Source of the DNA: Janthinobacterium sp. UMAB-56
Lineage (GTDB): Bacteria; Pseudomonadota; Gammaproteobacteria; Burkholderiales; Burkholderiaceae_D
DNA: 64,000 nt
Reading direction: 5' to 3'
Assembly (NCBI RefSeq): GCF_900095265.1
Contig: NZ_LT607655.1
Span: 330,301-394,300, forward strand
Positions 23,401-32,991 of the stretch are shown one piece after another (within the stretch, counting starts at the first letter, position 1; every line of letters starts with the position of its first letter). The notes under the pieces were generated by a model. That model made no database searches, was not told the DNA's origin, and was given only the letters and a program-made list of their open reading frames with translations. The translations under genes were made by a program, and so were the position numbers.

Positions 23401-26400
23401 TGCCCCACCTTCACATTCGCATTCGGCGACTCGCCAAACATCTCGGGCGAATACATGGCCTCGATGCGCGTGGCCGGCAGGCTGAAGTCGCCCGCATTGT
23501 TCAGGCGCACCGTGTATTCCACGCTCCAGTTACCCTTCGGCACGAAATCATAATAGGCGCGGAAGGCATCAAACGCCCGTTCCTCGAAGGTGGGCCAGAC
23601 CCAGCCCGTATTCTTTTCGCCCGCCGTCAACAGCTGCGAATCGCGCCCCAGTCCATTGCCCAGCACGCTGGCGCTGGCGGGAATCGGGTCGTCGACCACC
23701 ACCCAGCTCATGTCCGCCTGCGCCGACAAGTCCAGGCGCACGCGGTAGACATCGCCGCGTGACCACTGGCCCGTCGTTTTCTGTTCCACAGGCGTAATGG
23801 TTTTTTTGAGCGTGTAGCCGCTGGAAACGGGCGCCTTGAGCGGGATGGCCGCCAGGCTTTGCACGGTGGCCCAAGGCTTGCCCGTGCCGCTGTGCGCCAG
23901 GCCCAGGGTGTCCGTGCCCTTCGGCCACGCTTGCAGCACGGGGCCCACTTTCGCCGCGCCACTCCACACGAGCGCTTGCGTATCGCTGCCCAGTTTCACG
24001 GCGCTGGCGCCCGTCACGGGTGTGGACTCGAACTTGGCCGAGAACTTGGCGATGGCCAGGGTACCCCAGGCGTTGGCCACCGTGGTATCCCAGCGCCCTT
24101 TCTTCTGGCGCCCCATGCTGCCGCGCACCAGGCGACCGATGTCATCCTTCCACGCCGGGTTGTCCATCACGGCCAGCAGCAGCCGGTTGGCGTTGACGTC
24201 GCCGGAGACCATCAGCCACCACCAGTTATCCTTGCGTTCGGTGGAAAAGCCCATGGTCGTGCCCTGGAAGTTCAGGCGCGAGCGCAAAATCTGCTGCGCT
24301 TCGGCTTGCAGCGCATCGCGGCGCGCCAGGCTTGGCGTACGCTGCAGCAGCAGGCTCCAGTCGATGACGGCGGAAGTGGGCCACAGGTTCGGGCTGATGC
24401 TGATGCTTTCCAGCGCATCGGGCGGCACCTTGTTCGAACGCGACAGCGCTTCCAGCGCAGCGAGCTTGCGCACGGCCAGGTCGGTCGTGGCCAGCGCGGA
24501 ACGGCGCACGATACGGCCCTGCACGAAAGCCGTCAAGGCCTCTTCCATGCGGTTCTTCGTCTGTTCGGGAATCGCATAGCCCGCTTCCCGGCTTGCCGAC
24601 AGCACATACGCCGTCAGGCTGTCGCTGCCCTGCTCCATGATGGGGAAGTATTTCACCATGCCATCGCTGTCCAGATAGGCGGGCAGACTGGCTGCCAGCT
24701 TGTTCCACGCGTCCTGGTCTTGCAGGGCGATGGCTTTCGAGGTGTTTTGCTCGAAGCAGGTGTAGGGGTAGGCCGCCATGTATTCGCGCACGCCGGGCAG
24801 CTCGCCACCCAGTTTCGCGACAAAGCTGGTCTGGATGCCGCCCCGGCCCGGCAAGGCGCCGGCCGGCATTTGCACGGACATATTGATCGGCTTGTCGATC
24901 TGCAGCAAGGTGGCTTGATACGTACGCACGGGCGTGGCCTGACCCACTTTTTGCGTGATTTTGAGTTGATCGGAGGTGTTGCCAAGCCCGCTGCCCGCCT
25001 TGGCGCCAATGTCCCATACGACGGTTTGCGCGCCCAGTGGCACCTGGTAATCCCAGCCCACTTCGCGCGCCTCCCCCGCCGCCAACGTCAAGCTCTGGCG
25101 CGGCAGCGCCTTGCCTGCCGCCGTGGCATTGAGTTCCACGTTCAAGGATGCGGCCGAGGTGTTACGTACCGTAAAACCGGCACGCAACTGGTCGCCTTCG
25201 CGCACCAGGGTGGGCAAGCCCGACATCAGGATCAAGTCTTGCGAGCTGCGGATATCCGTGCTGCCCGTGCCAAACAATTCCTTGCCCGCGCTGGCGATGG
25301 CGACGATGCGGAACGCCGTCAGCGAGTCGTTCAGCGGCACTTGCACCGTGGCTTCCCCCTTGGCATCGAGCTTGACCGTGCCCTTCCAGAACAGCAGGGT
25401 GTCAAACAGCTCGCGGCTGGCGCCCTTGCCACCGCCACCGCCGGCCGGGAAAGCCTTGCGGCCGAAGTGGCGCTTGCCGATCACCTGCATCTGCGCCGTC
25501 GCCGTTTCCACCTGCAGGCTGCGCTGCGCCATCATGGTATCTAACAGCTTCCAGCTATCGTTGGGCATCAGTTCCAGCAGCCCCGTGTCGACGGCCGCCA
25601 GCGCCACTTCCGCACCGGCTGGCAAGGCTTTGCCATCGGCGCGGCGCACGCGCACGGAGACTTCCGCCTTGTCGCGCGTTTTATACACTTCCTTGTCGGA
25701 CACCACCATGACGTTCAATTCATGCGCCTGCCACCCCACATTCAGGGGCGCGATGCCCATCTTGTAGGCCGGCTTGCCCAGGTCCACCAGGGCCGTCGGC
25801 TGCACGCCGTCGACACGCCCACGCACGACAAACACGGACACATATACATTCGGTGCGTAGTTCGGTTTGACCGGAATATTCACCACCGGTTCCCGGCCGT
25901 TGAGCTGGCGCACATAGGTGTCGAGGATGCCTTCGCGCTCGACCGTGATCAGCGCCGTGCCCGAGCGGAAAGGCATGCGTACCTGCAAGCTCGCTTCCTG
26001 GCCCGGTTCATAGCGTTTCTTTTCAGGCAATACATCGATGCGGTCATTGTCGCTGACGTTGAACCACCAGTCGCCGCTGCCGGCCACCCAGGTTTCACGG
26101 TTGGCGACAGCGGCGTTGCCGCCGCCATCCTGCGTGCGGGCGCGCAAAATCAAATTGCCGCTGGCGGGCGCCTTCACGTCGCAGATCAACAGGCCCTTGG
26201 CGTCCGTCTGGCCCGAACAGGCGGGGCCCAGCTTGACGACTTCGCTGCTGTTTTCATACGCATAGAAGCCGCCGATGAGGCGGCGGCGGTGCGAATAACT
26301 GTTGCGCTGGAAAAAATCGACTGCCACAGCGGCGTTCGCCACGGGCTTGCCATTGGTGCCCAGCACGGCTACGGTGAACTTGAAGGCATCCTTGCTCAAG

Positions 26401-29150
26401 GCCCAGGCGTCGGGCTTGATGCCGATCACCACATTCGATGGCCACAGCGGCACGCGCGTGGCGACCGAGGCCGTCTCGCCATTCGCATCCTGGAAAGCCA
26501 TTTCGGCCACCAGGTCGCGCGGCGCGGACAGCTGCGGCAACTGGTCGATGACGATGCGCGCGCCGCCCGCCTTGTCCAACGTCAAACTTTGCGTGCGCGC
26601 GGCCGTCGCGCCGGCTCCGGCACGCCCGCCATTGCCTTCATCCTGCCATTCACCCTCATCGTCGTCGTAGCCCGTGCCCTGCTTGACCAGGCCTTCCTTC
26701 ACGTCGCCATTGCTGAAGCTGAAATCGGGATAATCGGCAAACATCACGCTCTTGTCTTGCAGCACCGTGCGCAGCTTGACGGGCGCGTTGGTGGCAGCGC
26801 CGCCCGCCAGGTAGCTGATTTGCGCATCCAGGGCCACTTGCCTGGCCTGCACGGCGGGCGCTTTCGGGCCCTGCAGCACGGCTTTCATGGTCGGCACGCG
26901 GAATGCTTCCACGCGGAAACTGCCGGACGGGCGGCCAGCCATCGTCACGCTGTATTCGCCCTGCTTGGCGTCGGCGGGGATGAGCCAGTCGCTTTCCGCC
27001 GTGCCGCTGGCCGACCAGCGCAAGGGCAGCTGGTACTTCTGGTCGCTGCCCTGGTGCGTGATGACAACGGAGGTGGCGCTGCCGGGGCCGTTGTTCTTGT
27101 CCACCAGGCTCATGCCTTCGCCCGTGTGCTTGCGGATGAAATGCTTCATGTGCACGGTGTCGCCGGCGCGCAGCAAGGTGCGGTCGAAAACCGTTGCCAG
27201 CAGCGTGTTGTCGGCGCGCGTGTCGTCCGTGGGCAAATTGAAACGCCAGGCTTCGATGCCACCCACCCAGTCCGACAGGGTGAACGTCATGTCGCCGTCG
27301 CTGCGCGCACTGATAAAGTAGCGGCCATTGTTCTTGCAGCTGGAATTGGCCAGCTCGCCGGCGATGTGGGCCACGCCATCCGCCCCCGTGGCGCCTTGCC
27401 ACAGCAGCTTGCCGGTGCAGTCGCGCACGGCCACTTGCGCTTTCGCAACAGGCACGCCCTTGTCCAGCGACGTCACCCACACGAGCGACGATTGCGCGCC
27501 ATGCTTGAAGTGGGCCGCCAGGTTGGTCACCAGCGCGGCCGTGCGGATATACGCCGTCGTCGGTTTGCCCAGCAGCACCTTGCCGAGGATGGGGCTGGCC
27601 AGTTCGACCACATAAAAGCCCGGTTTCTGCAAGGGAATGCCGATCACTTCAAAGGTTTTCTTGCCATCCGGACGGGGCAGGCTGATGGGCCGCGTACCAG
27701 CCGCGTGCGCCAGCACGGATTTGCTCAAGTTGCCCGCATACTGGGCGTATGGCTGCCAGTATTCGCCCCTGTCGCCATTGCCGGCCAGGCGCTGCATCCA
27801 CTCGATGATGAACTTGTCGTCATTGTCGGGCACGCGCAAGGTGGCGCCCGTGGCAGCGGAGGCTTGGGTGATTTCCTTGCCCGATAGCACGGGTTCAATA
27901 TTGCGCACGGTGACCGGCAGCAAGCCATCGCCCTTGGCTTCGATGATGCCAAACGGAGCCGGGAACTTCAGCAGCGGCGGCTGTTCGCCCGTGCGCACCG
28001 TCATGGGGAAGCGCGCGCGGTTGAGCAAGGCGCGGCCAGCGTCATCCGTCAGCTTCGGCGGCAGGGCCAGCACGAAGCTGGCTTGCACGGGGAAGGGGCC
28101 ATTGAAGGTGGCGCCATACAGGAATTCCGCCTTTTCTTCCTCTTTTGAAATCGTCGGCGCATACGACTTGCCGCCGCCCTTCAGGGTCATGGCGCGCACC
28201 AGCGACGCTTTCACGGGCGCGGAAAACTGCACGCGCATGGGCAGGAAGGGGATGCACTGCTCTTTCGGGTTGCTGCGTTCGCAGCTGAACTTGGCCGTAA
28301 AATCGGGGCGCGTCTTGTACTGCAAGGTTTGCGCCTTCTCCGTGGCGATGCCGCTGGCGCTGGCGATGCCCGCACCCCACACCAGCGACACCTTGGCGTT
28401 GGCGGGGAAGCTGCGCTTGCATTGCAGCACGGTGACAGGCAGCGGCGGCGCGCCCTTGCTGGCGACAGGCATGCCGACTTTCCATACGACGCCACGCTTC
28501 TTGAAATACACGCTCAGGTAGCGGTCGAGAAAGCTCTTGCGCAGGGTCAATACCTGCTCCAGCTCCTTGCCCACAAGGCGCCGCACGGGAATTTTTTCAT
28601 TGATGCCATCGGCGCGGCAATACGCATTCGCGTCCACGCTGGCTTCGTCCGGCGCGGCGTCGATGCCCAGCACGAAGATCTGGTTTTCATCGATATACGA
28701 CTGGCCGTCATACGGTATGGCCTCGACGATAGCCGGCCCGCCCGTGGTGAAACGGTAAGACGTCGTTCCCTGCAAGGGCTTGCCCGCAACATCCTTCAGC
28801 CCCGCTTTCAAGGCAAAGGTGCACGCCACGCCGGCCGGCAAATCGCGCTCGAAATCGTAGTTCCAGTTGCGCTCGTCGGCCCAACGCCCCGCGCCCGCCA
28901 CGACGCCAGGTTCGGCCTTGCCGCAATCGATGGCGAAGGGCGCGGGCAAGCCCATATCGCCGAACGGCACCATCGGCGTGGCAAACTGGGCCCGCACCTG
29001 GCGCACGGCCTTGACTGTGCCACTGGGTGAAAACAGGGACACGCCGCTATCGGCCCAGGCCGGCATCGCCAGGCCCAGCGACAGCAGCAGGCATAGCGAT
29101 CCCAGCTTGCCAGACAGCGGGGAAGAAAAAACACGGGGCAGGTCAGGCAC
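23397..29150 (-). CDS. Bacterial alpha-2-macroglobulin (YfhM type)
   Basis: A 1917-aa periplasmic protein, longer than E. coli YfhM (about 1650). After a signal peptide (cleavage AWA before DSG) come MG/A2M_N domains, an acidic and Gly-rich insert near residue 835 (DDDEGEWQDEGNGG), the A2M domain and the thioester motif CFEQ at 1465-1468, so the covalent protease-trapping chemistry should be intact. The C-terminus holds a receptor-binding-like domain. No lipobox Cys follows the signal, so unlike E. coli YfhM it appears soluble. First gene of the pair with pbpC. Confidence 0.93.
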   Translation of the reverse strand: MPDLPRVFSSPLSGKLGSLCLLLSLGLAMPAWADSGVSLFSPSGTVKAVRQVRAQFATPMVPFGDMGLPAPFAIDCGKAEPGVVAGAGRWADERNWNYDFERDLPAGVACTFALKAGLKDVAGKPLQGTTSYRFTTGGPAIVEAIPYDGQSYIDENQIFVLGIDAAPDEASVDANAYCRADGINEKIPVRRLVGKELEQVLTLRKSFLDRYLSVYFKKRGVVWKVGMPVASKGAPPLPVTVLQCKRSFPANAKVSLVWGAGIASASGIATEKAQTLQYKTRPDFTAKFSCERSNPKEQCIPFLPMRVQFSAPVKASLVRAMTLKGGGKSYAPTISKEEEKAEFLYGATFNGPFPVQASFVLALPPKLTDDAGRALLNRARFPMTVRTGEQPPLLKFPAPFGIIEAKGDGLLPVTVRNIEPVLSGKEITQASAATGATLRVPDNDDKFIIEWMQRLAGNGDRGEYWQPYAQYAGNLSKSVLAHAAGTRPISLPRPDGKKTFEVIGIPLQKPGFYVVELASPILGKVLLGKPTTAYIRTAALVTNLAAHFKHGAQSSLVWVTSLDKGVPVAKAQVAVRDCTGKLLWQGATGADGVAHIAGELANSSCKNNGRYFISARSDGDMTFTLSDWVGGIEAWRFNLPTDDTRADNTLLATVFDRTLLRAGDTVHMKHFIRKHTGEGMSLVDKNNGPGSATSVVITHQGSDQKYQLPLRWSASGTAESDWLIPADAKQGEYSVTMAGRPSGSFRVEAFRVPTMKAVLQGPKAPAVQARQVALDAQISYLAGGAATNAPVKLRTVLQDKSVMFADYPDFSFSNGDVKEGLVKQGTGYDDDEGEWQDEGNGGRAGAGATAARTQSLTLDKAGGARIVIDQLPQLSAPRDLVAEMAFQDANGETASVATRVPLWPSNVVIGIKPDAWALSKDAFKFTVAVLGTNGKPVANAAVAVDFFQRNSYSHRRRLIGGFYAYENSSEVVKLGPACSGQTDAKGLLICDVKAPASGNLILRARTQDGGGNAAVANRETWVAGSGDWWFNVSDNDRIDVLPEKKRYEPGQEASLQVRMPFRSGTALITVEREGILDTYVRQLNGREPVVNIPVKPNYAPNVYVSVFVVRGRVDGVQPTALVDLGKPAYKMGIAPLNVGWQAHELNVMVVSDKEVYKTRDKAEVSVRVRRADGKALPAGAEVALAAVDTGLLELMPNDSWKLLDTMMAQRSLQVETATAQMQVIGKRHFGRKAFPAGGGGGKGASRELFDTLLFWKGTVKLDAKGEATVQVPLNDSLTAFRIVAIASAGKELFGTGSTDIRSSQDLILMSGLPTLVREGDQLRAGFTVRNTSAASLNVELNATAAGKALPRQSLTLAAGEAREVGWDYQVPLGAQTVVWDIGAKAGSGLGNTSDQLKITQKVGQATPVRTYQATLLQIDKPINMSVQMPAGALPGRGGIQTSFVAKLGGELPGVREYMAAYPYTCFEQNTSKAIALQDQDAWNKLAASLPAYLDSDGMVKYFPIMEQGSDSLTAYVLSASREAGYAIPEQTKNRMEEALTAFVQGRIVRRSALATTDLAVRKLAALEALSRSNKVPPDALESISISPNLWPTSAVIDWSLLLQRTPSLARRDALQAEAQQILRSRLNFQGTTMGFSTERKDNWWWLMVSGDVNANRLLLAVMDNPAWKDDIGRLVRGSMGRQKKGRWDTTVANAWGTLAIAKFSAKFESTPVTGASAVKLGSDTQALVWSGAAKVGPVLQAWPKGTDTLGLAHSGTGKPWATVQSLAAIPLKAPVSSGYTLKKTITPVEQKTTGQWSRGDVYRVRLDLSAQADMSWVVVDDPIPASASVLGNGLGRDSQLLTAGEKNTGWVWPTFEERAFDAFRAYYDFVPKGNWSVEYTVRLNNAGDFSLPATRIEAMYSPEMFGESPNANVKVGQ

Positions 29151-29324
29151 GGGTGACTCCTTGATGAAAAGTGGCGGAGCTGGCTGCGGCGCACGATATT
29201 TCGCCGAGGCAAGCCCGGAAAGACAACAGAACGCGGCAGGAATACAACATGAATGTAATATTAGTTATCAAGCTCATCATTGTTGCTAATATACAGTGGC
29301 AAGCCGGTAATTAGTCGTACGATT

Positions 29325-29378
29325 GCCTCTCGCGGCAACAGCGGAATACAGGCTGTTGCCGCATTATTTTCGCGAGGC
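29325..29378 (+). terminator. Strong hairpin, possible terminator of an unseen short transcript
   Basis: GCGGCAACAGC (29332-29342) pairs perfectly with GCTGTTGCCGC (29352-29362) and is followed by ATTATTTT. GCCTC (29325-29329) and GAGGC (29374-29378) can close an outer stem, and TTTTTTT follows at 29385. It lies upstream of the predicted OmpA promoter, so it cannot belong to that mRNA. Confidence 0.5.
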
Positions 29379-29448
29379 AGATGAGTTTTTTTCAACACCA
29401 GGGTATTCGTCGTGAATCTACAACACCATTGAGTTACAACAATGCTTT

Positions 29449-29491
29449 GTGCGCTAACGCACCGACCGCTTGAACCTGCAACCGTATTCTC
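29449..29491 (+). promoter_or_regulatory. CRP-like palindrome and -10 of the OmpA-type gene
   Basis: TGTGCG-CTAA-CGCACC (29449-29464), nine of ten fixed bases, then 21 bases, then TATTCT (29486-29491). Predicted start of transcription is near 29498, giving a 126-base leader. Confidence 0.6.
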
Positions 29492-29623
29492 TAGTCCAAC
29501 AGCAGTGCATTAATCGCAAGAAAATCGCACCTGGAATTGTTGTTTATCTCAAGCAATAGCATGTCTGGCAGTTGTCGCATTGATGCAATAGAAAAAATCT
29601 CATATCAACGTTGGGAGTTACTT

Positions 29624-30649
29624 GTGAATAATCTAAAAAAAATCGCCGTTGCCGCCGCAGTCCTGTGCTCCGCCCTCGGCGCACAGGCCCAGGAAATCAA
29701 TCCATCCTGGTATATTCAACCCAGCCTCAACGCACTCAAGCCAGATTCCGACTTCGCCACGGATAAAACCGGCTATGGCGCAGGCTTGCGTTTCGGTAAG
29801 CCTGTTTCCCAGGACTGGGATATCCAGTTGGGCACCACGTATGCCCGCTCCAAGGATGGCCAACAGCGCTACCAGCAAAATACGCTGGGCGTAGACGGCT
29901 TGTACATGTTCTCGCGCAAAGCCTTCCGCCCCTTCCTGCTGGTAGGCGCGGGCATGCAGCGCGACAAGGACACCAGCTTGGCCTTCGGCGAACGCAGCAA
30001 GAGCTCGCCATACGCCAGCGTGGGCCTGGGCTTCCAGTCCATGATCAATGATCAATTGTCGTTCCAGGCAGACGTGCGCAATGTACACGGCTTCCTGCGT
30101 GGCAACACCTTCGATCCGAGCAGCAAGGCCAACAACTATTACGTCACCGTGGGCCTGAACTTCGCATTCGACAAACCGCCTGCACCGCCGCCACCACCGC
30201 CACCGCCGCCAGTGCGCGAGGAAGTCGTCGTGGTCGTGCCGCCACCGCCACCACCGCCGCCGCCACGCTTTGAAAAAGTGACGATGTCGGCAACCGAACT
30301 GTTCGCCTTCGACAGTGCGAAACTGGGCCCGACACAGACCAAACTCGACGAGATCGCCCGCGTACTGAACGCCGCGCCGGACGTCAACAATGTCGTCATC
30401 AGTGGTTATGCCGACCGCATCGGTTCGGCCAAGTACAACCTGAAACTGTCGCAGCAGCGCGCTGACGCAGTCAAGGAATACCTGGTCGGCCATGGTGTCG
30501 CCGCCAACCGCCTGGCGGCCGAAGGCAAGGGTTCCACCAATCCTGTCGTCACCTGCGATAACAAGAAGCGGGCCGACCTGATCAAGTGCCTGGAACCAAA
30601 CCGCCGCGTCGAAGTGGAACAGATCACCATCGAACGCCGCGTACAGTAA
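29624..30649 (+). CDS. OmpA-family outer-membrane protein
   Basis: A 341-aa protein. The start is GTG 29624, set by GGGAG six bases upstream and by the signal peptide (VNNLKKIAVAAAVLCSALGAQAQ). Residues about 20-185 form an OmpA-like 8-stranded barrel. Then comes a remarkable linker: a run of nine prolines, REEVVVVV and a second run of nine prolines. The OmpA C-terminal peptidoglycan-binding domain follows (ELFAFDSAKL; SGYADRIGSAKYNLKLSQQRADAVKEYL) with a Cys pair (TCDN/IKCLEPN) near the end. It links outer membrane and wall. Confidence 0.92.
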   Translation: MNNLKKIAVAAAVLCSALGAQAQEINPSWYIQPSLNALKPDSDFATDKTGYGAGLRFGKPVSQDWDIQLGTTYARSKDGQQRYQQNTLGVDGLYMFSRKAFRPFLLVGAGMQRDKDTSLAFGERSKSSPYASVGLGFQSMINDQLSFQADVRNVHGFLRGNTFDPSSKANNYYVTVGLNFAFDKPPAPPPPPPPPPVREEVVVVVPPPPPPPPPRFEKVTMSATELFAFDSAKLGPTQTKLDEIARVLNAAPDVNNVVISGYADRIGSAKYNLKLSQQRADAVKEYLVGHGVAANRLAAEGKGSTNPVVTCDNKKRADLIKCLEPNRRVEVEQITIERRVQ

Positions 30650-30678
30650 GCTGAACAGTGGTACGCCACTTGTGAATA

Positions 30679-30704
30679 AAAAAAGGGGCTCGCGCCCCTT
30701 TTTT
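30679..30704. terminator. Terminator after the OmpA-type gene
   Basis: A6-GGGGC, loop TCGC, GCCCC-T6. It works for the plus-strand OmpA transcript and lies 16 bases before the next start codon. Confidence 0.85.
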
Positions 30705-30719
30705 GCATTGAAAGCCACC

Positions 30720-31667
30720 ATGAATTTGTCTACCCGCTACCCAAAACTGGCCGGCATCGTGCCGTTCGCCAAGCAAATGCGCAGCGTCATCGTCTGTTCC
30801 GTCACCGAATGGCTGGAACACCGCGCCTCAAGCAAGGGCGCCGCCCTCGCCTATTACACCCTGTTTTCCATCGCTCCCATCCTCGTACTGGTGATCGCCA
30901 TCGCCGGTTTCTTCTATGGCCCGGCCGCCGCGCGCGGCGAGCTGATGGACCAATTGCAAGGCTTGCTGGGCACGCAGGGCGCCGAAGCCATCCAGCTGGT
31001 GCTGGCCGGCGCCAGGAATCATGAGCAGGGCCGCATCGCCACCCTCATCGCCAGCGCCCTGCTGCTGTTTGGCGCCACGAGCGTGTTTGCCGAACTGAAA
31101 GCCAGTCTCGATGAAATCTGGCAAGTGCCGCCCCTGAAGGAAGCGGGCGCCTGGGACATGCTGCGCACGCGCCTGCTCTCTTTCGGCCTGGTGCTGGTGC
31201 TGGCTTTCCTGCTGATGGTGTCGCTGGTGGTCAACGCGGCCATGGCCATCCTCGCCAACTTCTGGGAAGGCGTCTGGAAGGACACGGCCGTCCTGTTTAC
31301 CTTGCTGTCGAACCTGATCGGCTTTGCCGTCATCGCCTGCCTGTTCGCCGTCATCTATAAAATGCTGCCGCGCGTGCGCCTGTCCTGGCGCGACGTGCTG
31401 ATCGGCGCCCTGGGTACGGCCTTCATGTTTTCACTGGGGAAATATGCGATTGGCGTGTATATCGGCAATAGCGGCGTGGCCAACAGCTATGGCGCGGCCG
31501 GGTCCCTGGTAGCCCTGCTGCTGTGGGTGTATTACTCGGCGCAAATCTTCTTCCTGGGCGCCGAGTTCACGCGCCAGTTCGCCCTTCAGCTGGGCAGCAT
31601 GAAGGATATGCCGAAGACGGACGATGGAGATCTGCAGGTAAAAATCCTCAAGCGCCATCAGTCCTGA
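30720..31667 (+). CDS. YihY/BrkB-family membrane protein
   Basis: A 315-aa inner-membrane protein with about six hydrophobic segments and the family start GAALAYYTLFSIAPILVLVIAIAGF, then PRVRLSWRDVLIGALGTAFMFSLGKY and NSYGAAGSLVALLLWVYYSAQIFFLGAEF. It was once called ribonuclease BN in error; the real role is unknown, perhaps transport. Start 30720 is after the terminator; the longer frame would begin inside it. Confidence 0.9.
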   Translation: MNLSTRYPKLAGIVPFAKQMRSVIVCSVTEWLEHRASSKGAALAYYTLFSIAPILVLVIAIAGFFYGPAAARGELMDQLQGLLGTQGAEAIQLVLAGARNHEQGRIATLIASALLLFGATSVFAELKASLDEIWQVPPLKEAGAWDMLRTRLLSFGLVLVLAFLLMVSLVVNAAMAILANFWEGVWKDTAVLFTLLSNLIGFAVIACLFAVIYKMLPRVRLSWRDVLIGALGTAFMFSLGKYAIGVYIGNSGVANSYGAAGSLVALLLWVYYSAQIFFLGAEFTRQFALQLGSMKDMPKTDDGDLQVKILKRHQS

Positions 31668-31686
31668 AGCAGCGCTCCACACGCAA

Positions 31687-31710
31687 CAACGGCGCCTGCG
31701 GGCGCCGTTG
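31687..31710. terminator. Bidirectional hairpin between convergent genes
   Basis: CAACGGCGCC (31687-31696) pairs perfectly with GGCGCCGTTG (31701-31710) around a four-base loop. There is no T run on either side, so its efficiency is uncertain. Confidence 0.5.
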
Positions 31711-31723
31711 GCATTGCTGGAAG

Positions 31724-32920
31724 CTATTCGCCCAGCAGTTCCGCCACCACTTCCATGCCCTGCACGCGCTCGGCCACCACCTTCAGCATGACGATGATCG
31801 GCACGCCCAGCAGCAAGCCCCAGACGCCCCACAGCCAGCCCCAGAACAGCAAGCTGATGAACACAGCCGTGGGATTCATGCGGGCGATACGCCCGGTCAT
31901 CCAGGTGGTGACAAAGGTGCCCACCAGGGTGGCGATGGCCATCGACGTGCCCGTCACCAGCAAGACCATTTCCAGCGACTCGAACTGCAAAAAGGCCACC
32001 AGCCCCGTGGCGATGGTGATGAGCAAGGGACCGAAATACGGCATGATGTGCAACAAGCCAGCCACGATGGCCCAGGCGCCCGCATTTTCCAGGCCGATCA
32101 TGCGCAGGGCGACCCACATCAGGATCGCCAGCAAGGCATTCGTGACGAGCAACATGAACATATAGTTCTGGATCGAGGTATTGATGTCTTCCAGGATGTG
32201 CACGGTGACCTTCTTGCGGCTCAGCGACGGTCCCGTCAGCTTGACGAGCTTGCGCTTGAAGGTGTCGCCCGACAGCAGCAGGAAAAACACCAGGAAGATG
32301 ACCATGGTCGCCTGGCTGAGAAAGCCGACCAGGCCCAGCGACCCCGCCCATACCCAGTCCATGATCTTGAAATTGGGCGCCTCGGCGGCGGCGGCGCGGC
32401 GGTTGTTGCGGCGCGCTTCGGCGCCGGCGGCCACTTGCTCGATTTCATTGGCCACGGCCTGCATTTTCTGGAAGGTGCTGTTCTTGCCGCCCGTATTGGC
32501 GGCGATCAGGCGCGACAACTTGTGCGTGGCGGCCGGCAACTCTTCAACGATGGATTCGAATTCGCCCTGCACGCGCTCGATCACGACGACAGAGCCGAAC
32601 AGGATCAGGGCCGTGACGGCCGTGGCGCCGATGGCGCGCGGCAGGCGCAGCTTTTCCAGCCAGGCGACGACGGGATTGAGGGTGTAGGCAATGAAAATGC
32701 CGAAGATGACGGGAATGAGGAATTTCTGCGCCCATTGCAGCGCATAGATGAAGCTGACGGTAGCGATGATGCCCAGGGCCAGGCCGCGCGCATTGACATG
32801 CAGCGGCAGGCGCAAGGATGCATCGGGGTGCTCCACGGACGTGCCGGGAGGTGGTCCGGCAGGCTCGGTGGAGGCAGCCGCCACCGGTTCGGGCGGGGCA
32901 TCTGTAGGCTGAATATGCAT
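31724..32920 (-). CDS. AI-2E/PerM-family transporter
   Basis: A 398-aa inner-membrane protein with about eight hydrophobic segments. The N-terminus is a disordered Pro-rich tail (about 1-40). The family features are FIAYTLNPVVAWLEKLRLPRAIG, the extramembrane loop, and YFGPLLITIATGLVAF. Members export autoinducer-2, or sodium in the TqsA/PerM group; the substrate cannot be told. A second family member lies at 59257-60381. Confidence 0.88.
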   Translation of the reverse strand: MHIQPTDAPPEPVAAASTEPAGPPPGTSVEHPDASLRLPLHVNARGLALGIIATVSFIYALQWAQKFLIPVIFGIFIAYTLNPVVAWLEKLRLPRAIGATAVTALILFGSVVVIERVQGEFESIVEELPAATHKLSRLIAANTGGKNSTFQKMQAVANEIEQVAAGAEARRNNRRAAAAEAPNFKIMDWVWAGSLGLVGFLSQATMVIFLVFFLLLSGDTFKRKLVKLTGPSLSRKKVTVHILEDINTSIQNYMFMLLVTNALLAILMWVALRMIGLENAGAWAIVAGLLHIMPYFGPLLITIATGLVAFLQFESLEMVLLVTGTSMAIATLVGTFVTTWMTGRIARMNPTAVFISLLFWGWLWGVWGLLLGVPIIVMLKVVAERVQGMEVVAELLGE

Positions 32921-32991
32921 GCGATTCCCGCAACGGTCGGTGGTGGGCCGCAGCGCCAGCCATCGGGCTGGCGCTGCGGCAAGTCATGCCC

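Larger units (their letters stand above)
29151..29623. other. Long divergent region with hairpin and predicted OmpA promoter
   Basis: About 470 AT-richer bases between the macroglobulin and the OmpA-type gene. It contains a strong hairpin at 29325-29378 and the CRP-like promoter at 29449-29491. The upstream half (29220-29320) has no frame or motif I recognise. Confidence 0.5.

Noticed and set aside
25722-27887. A 721-aa plus-strand frame inside the macroglobulin gene
   Set aside because: Shadow frame of a gene with clear domains and thioester motif.
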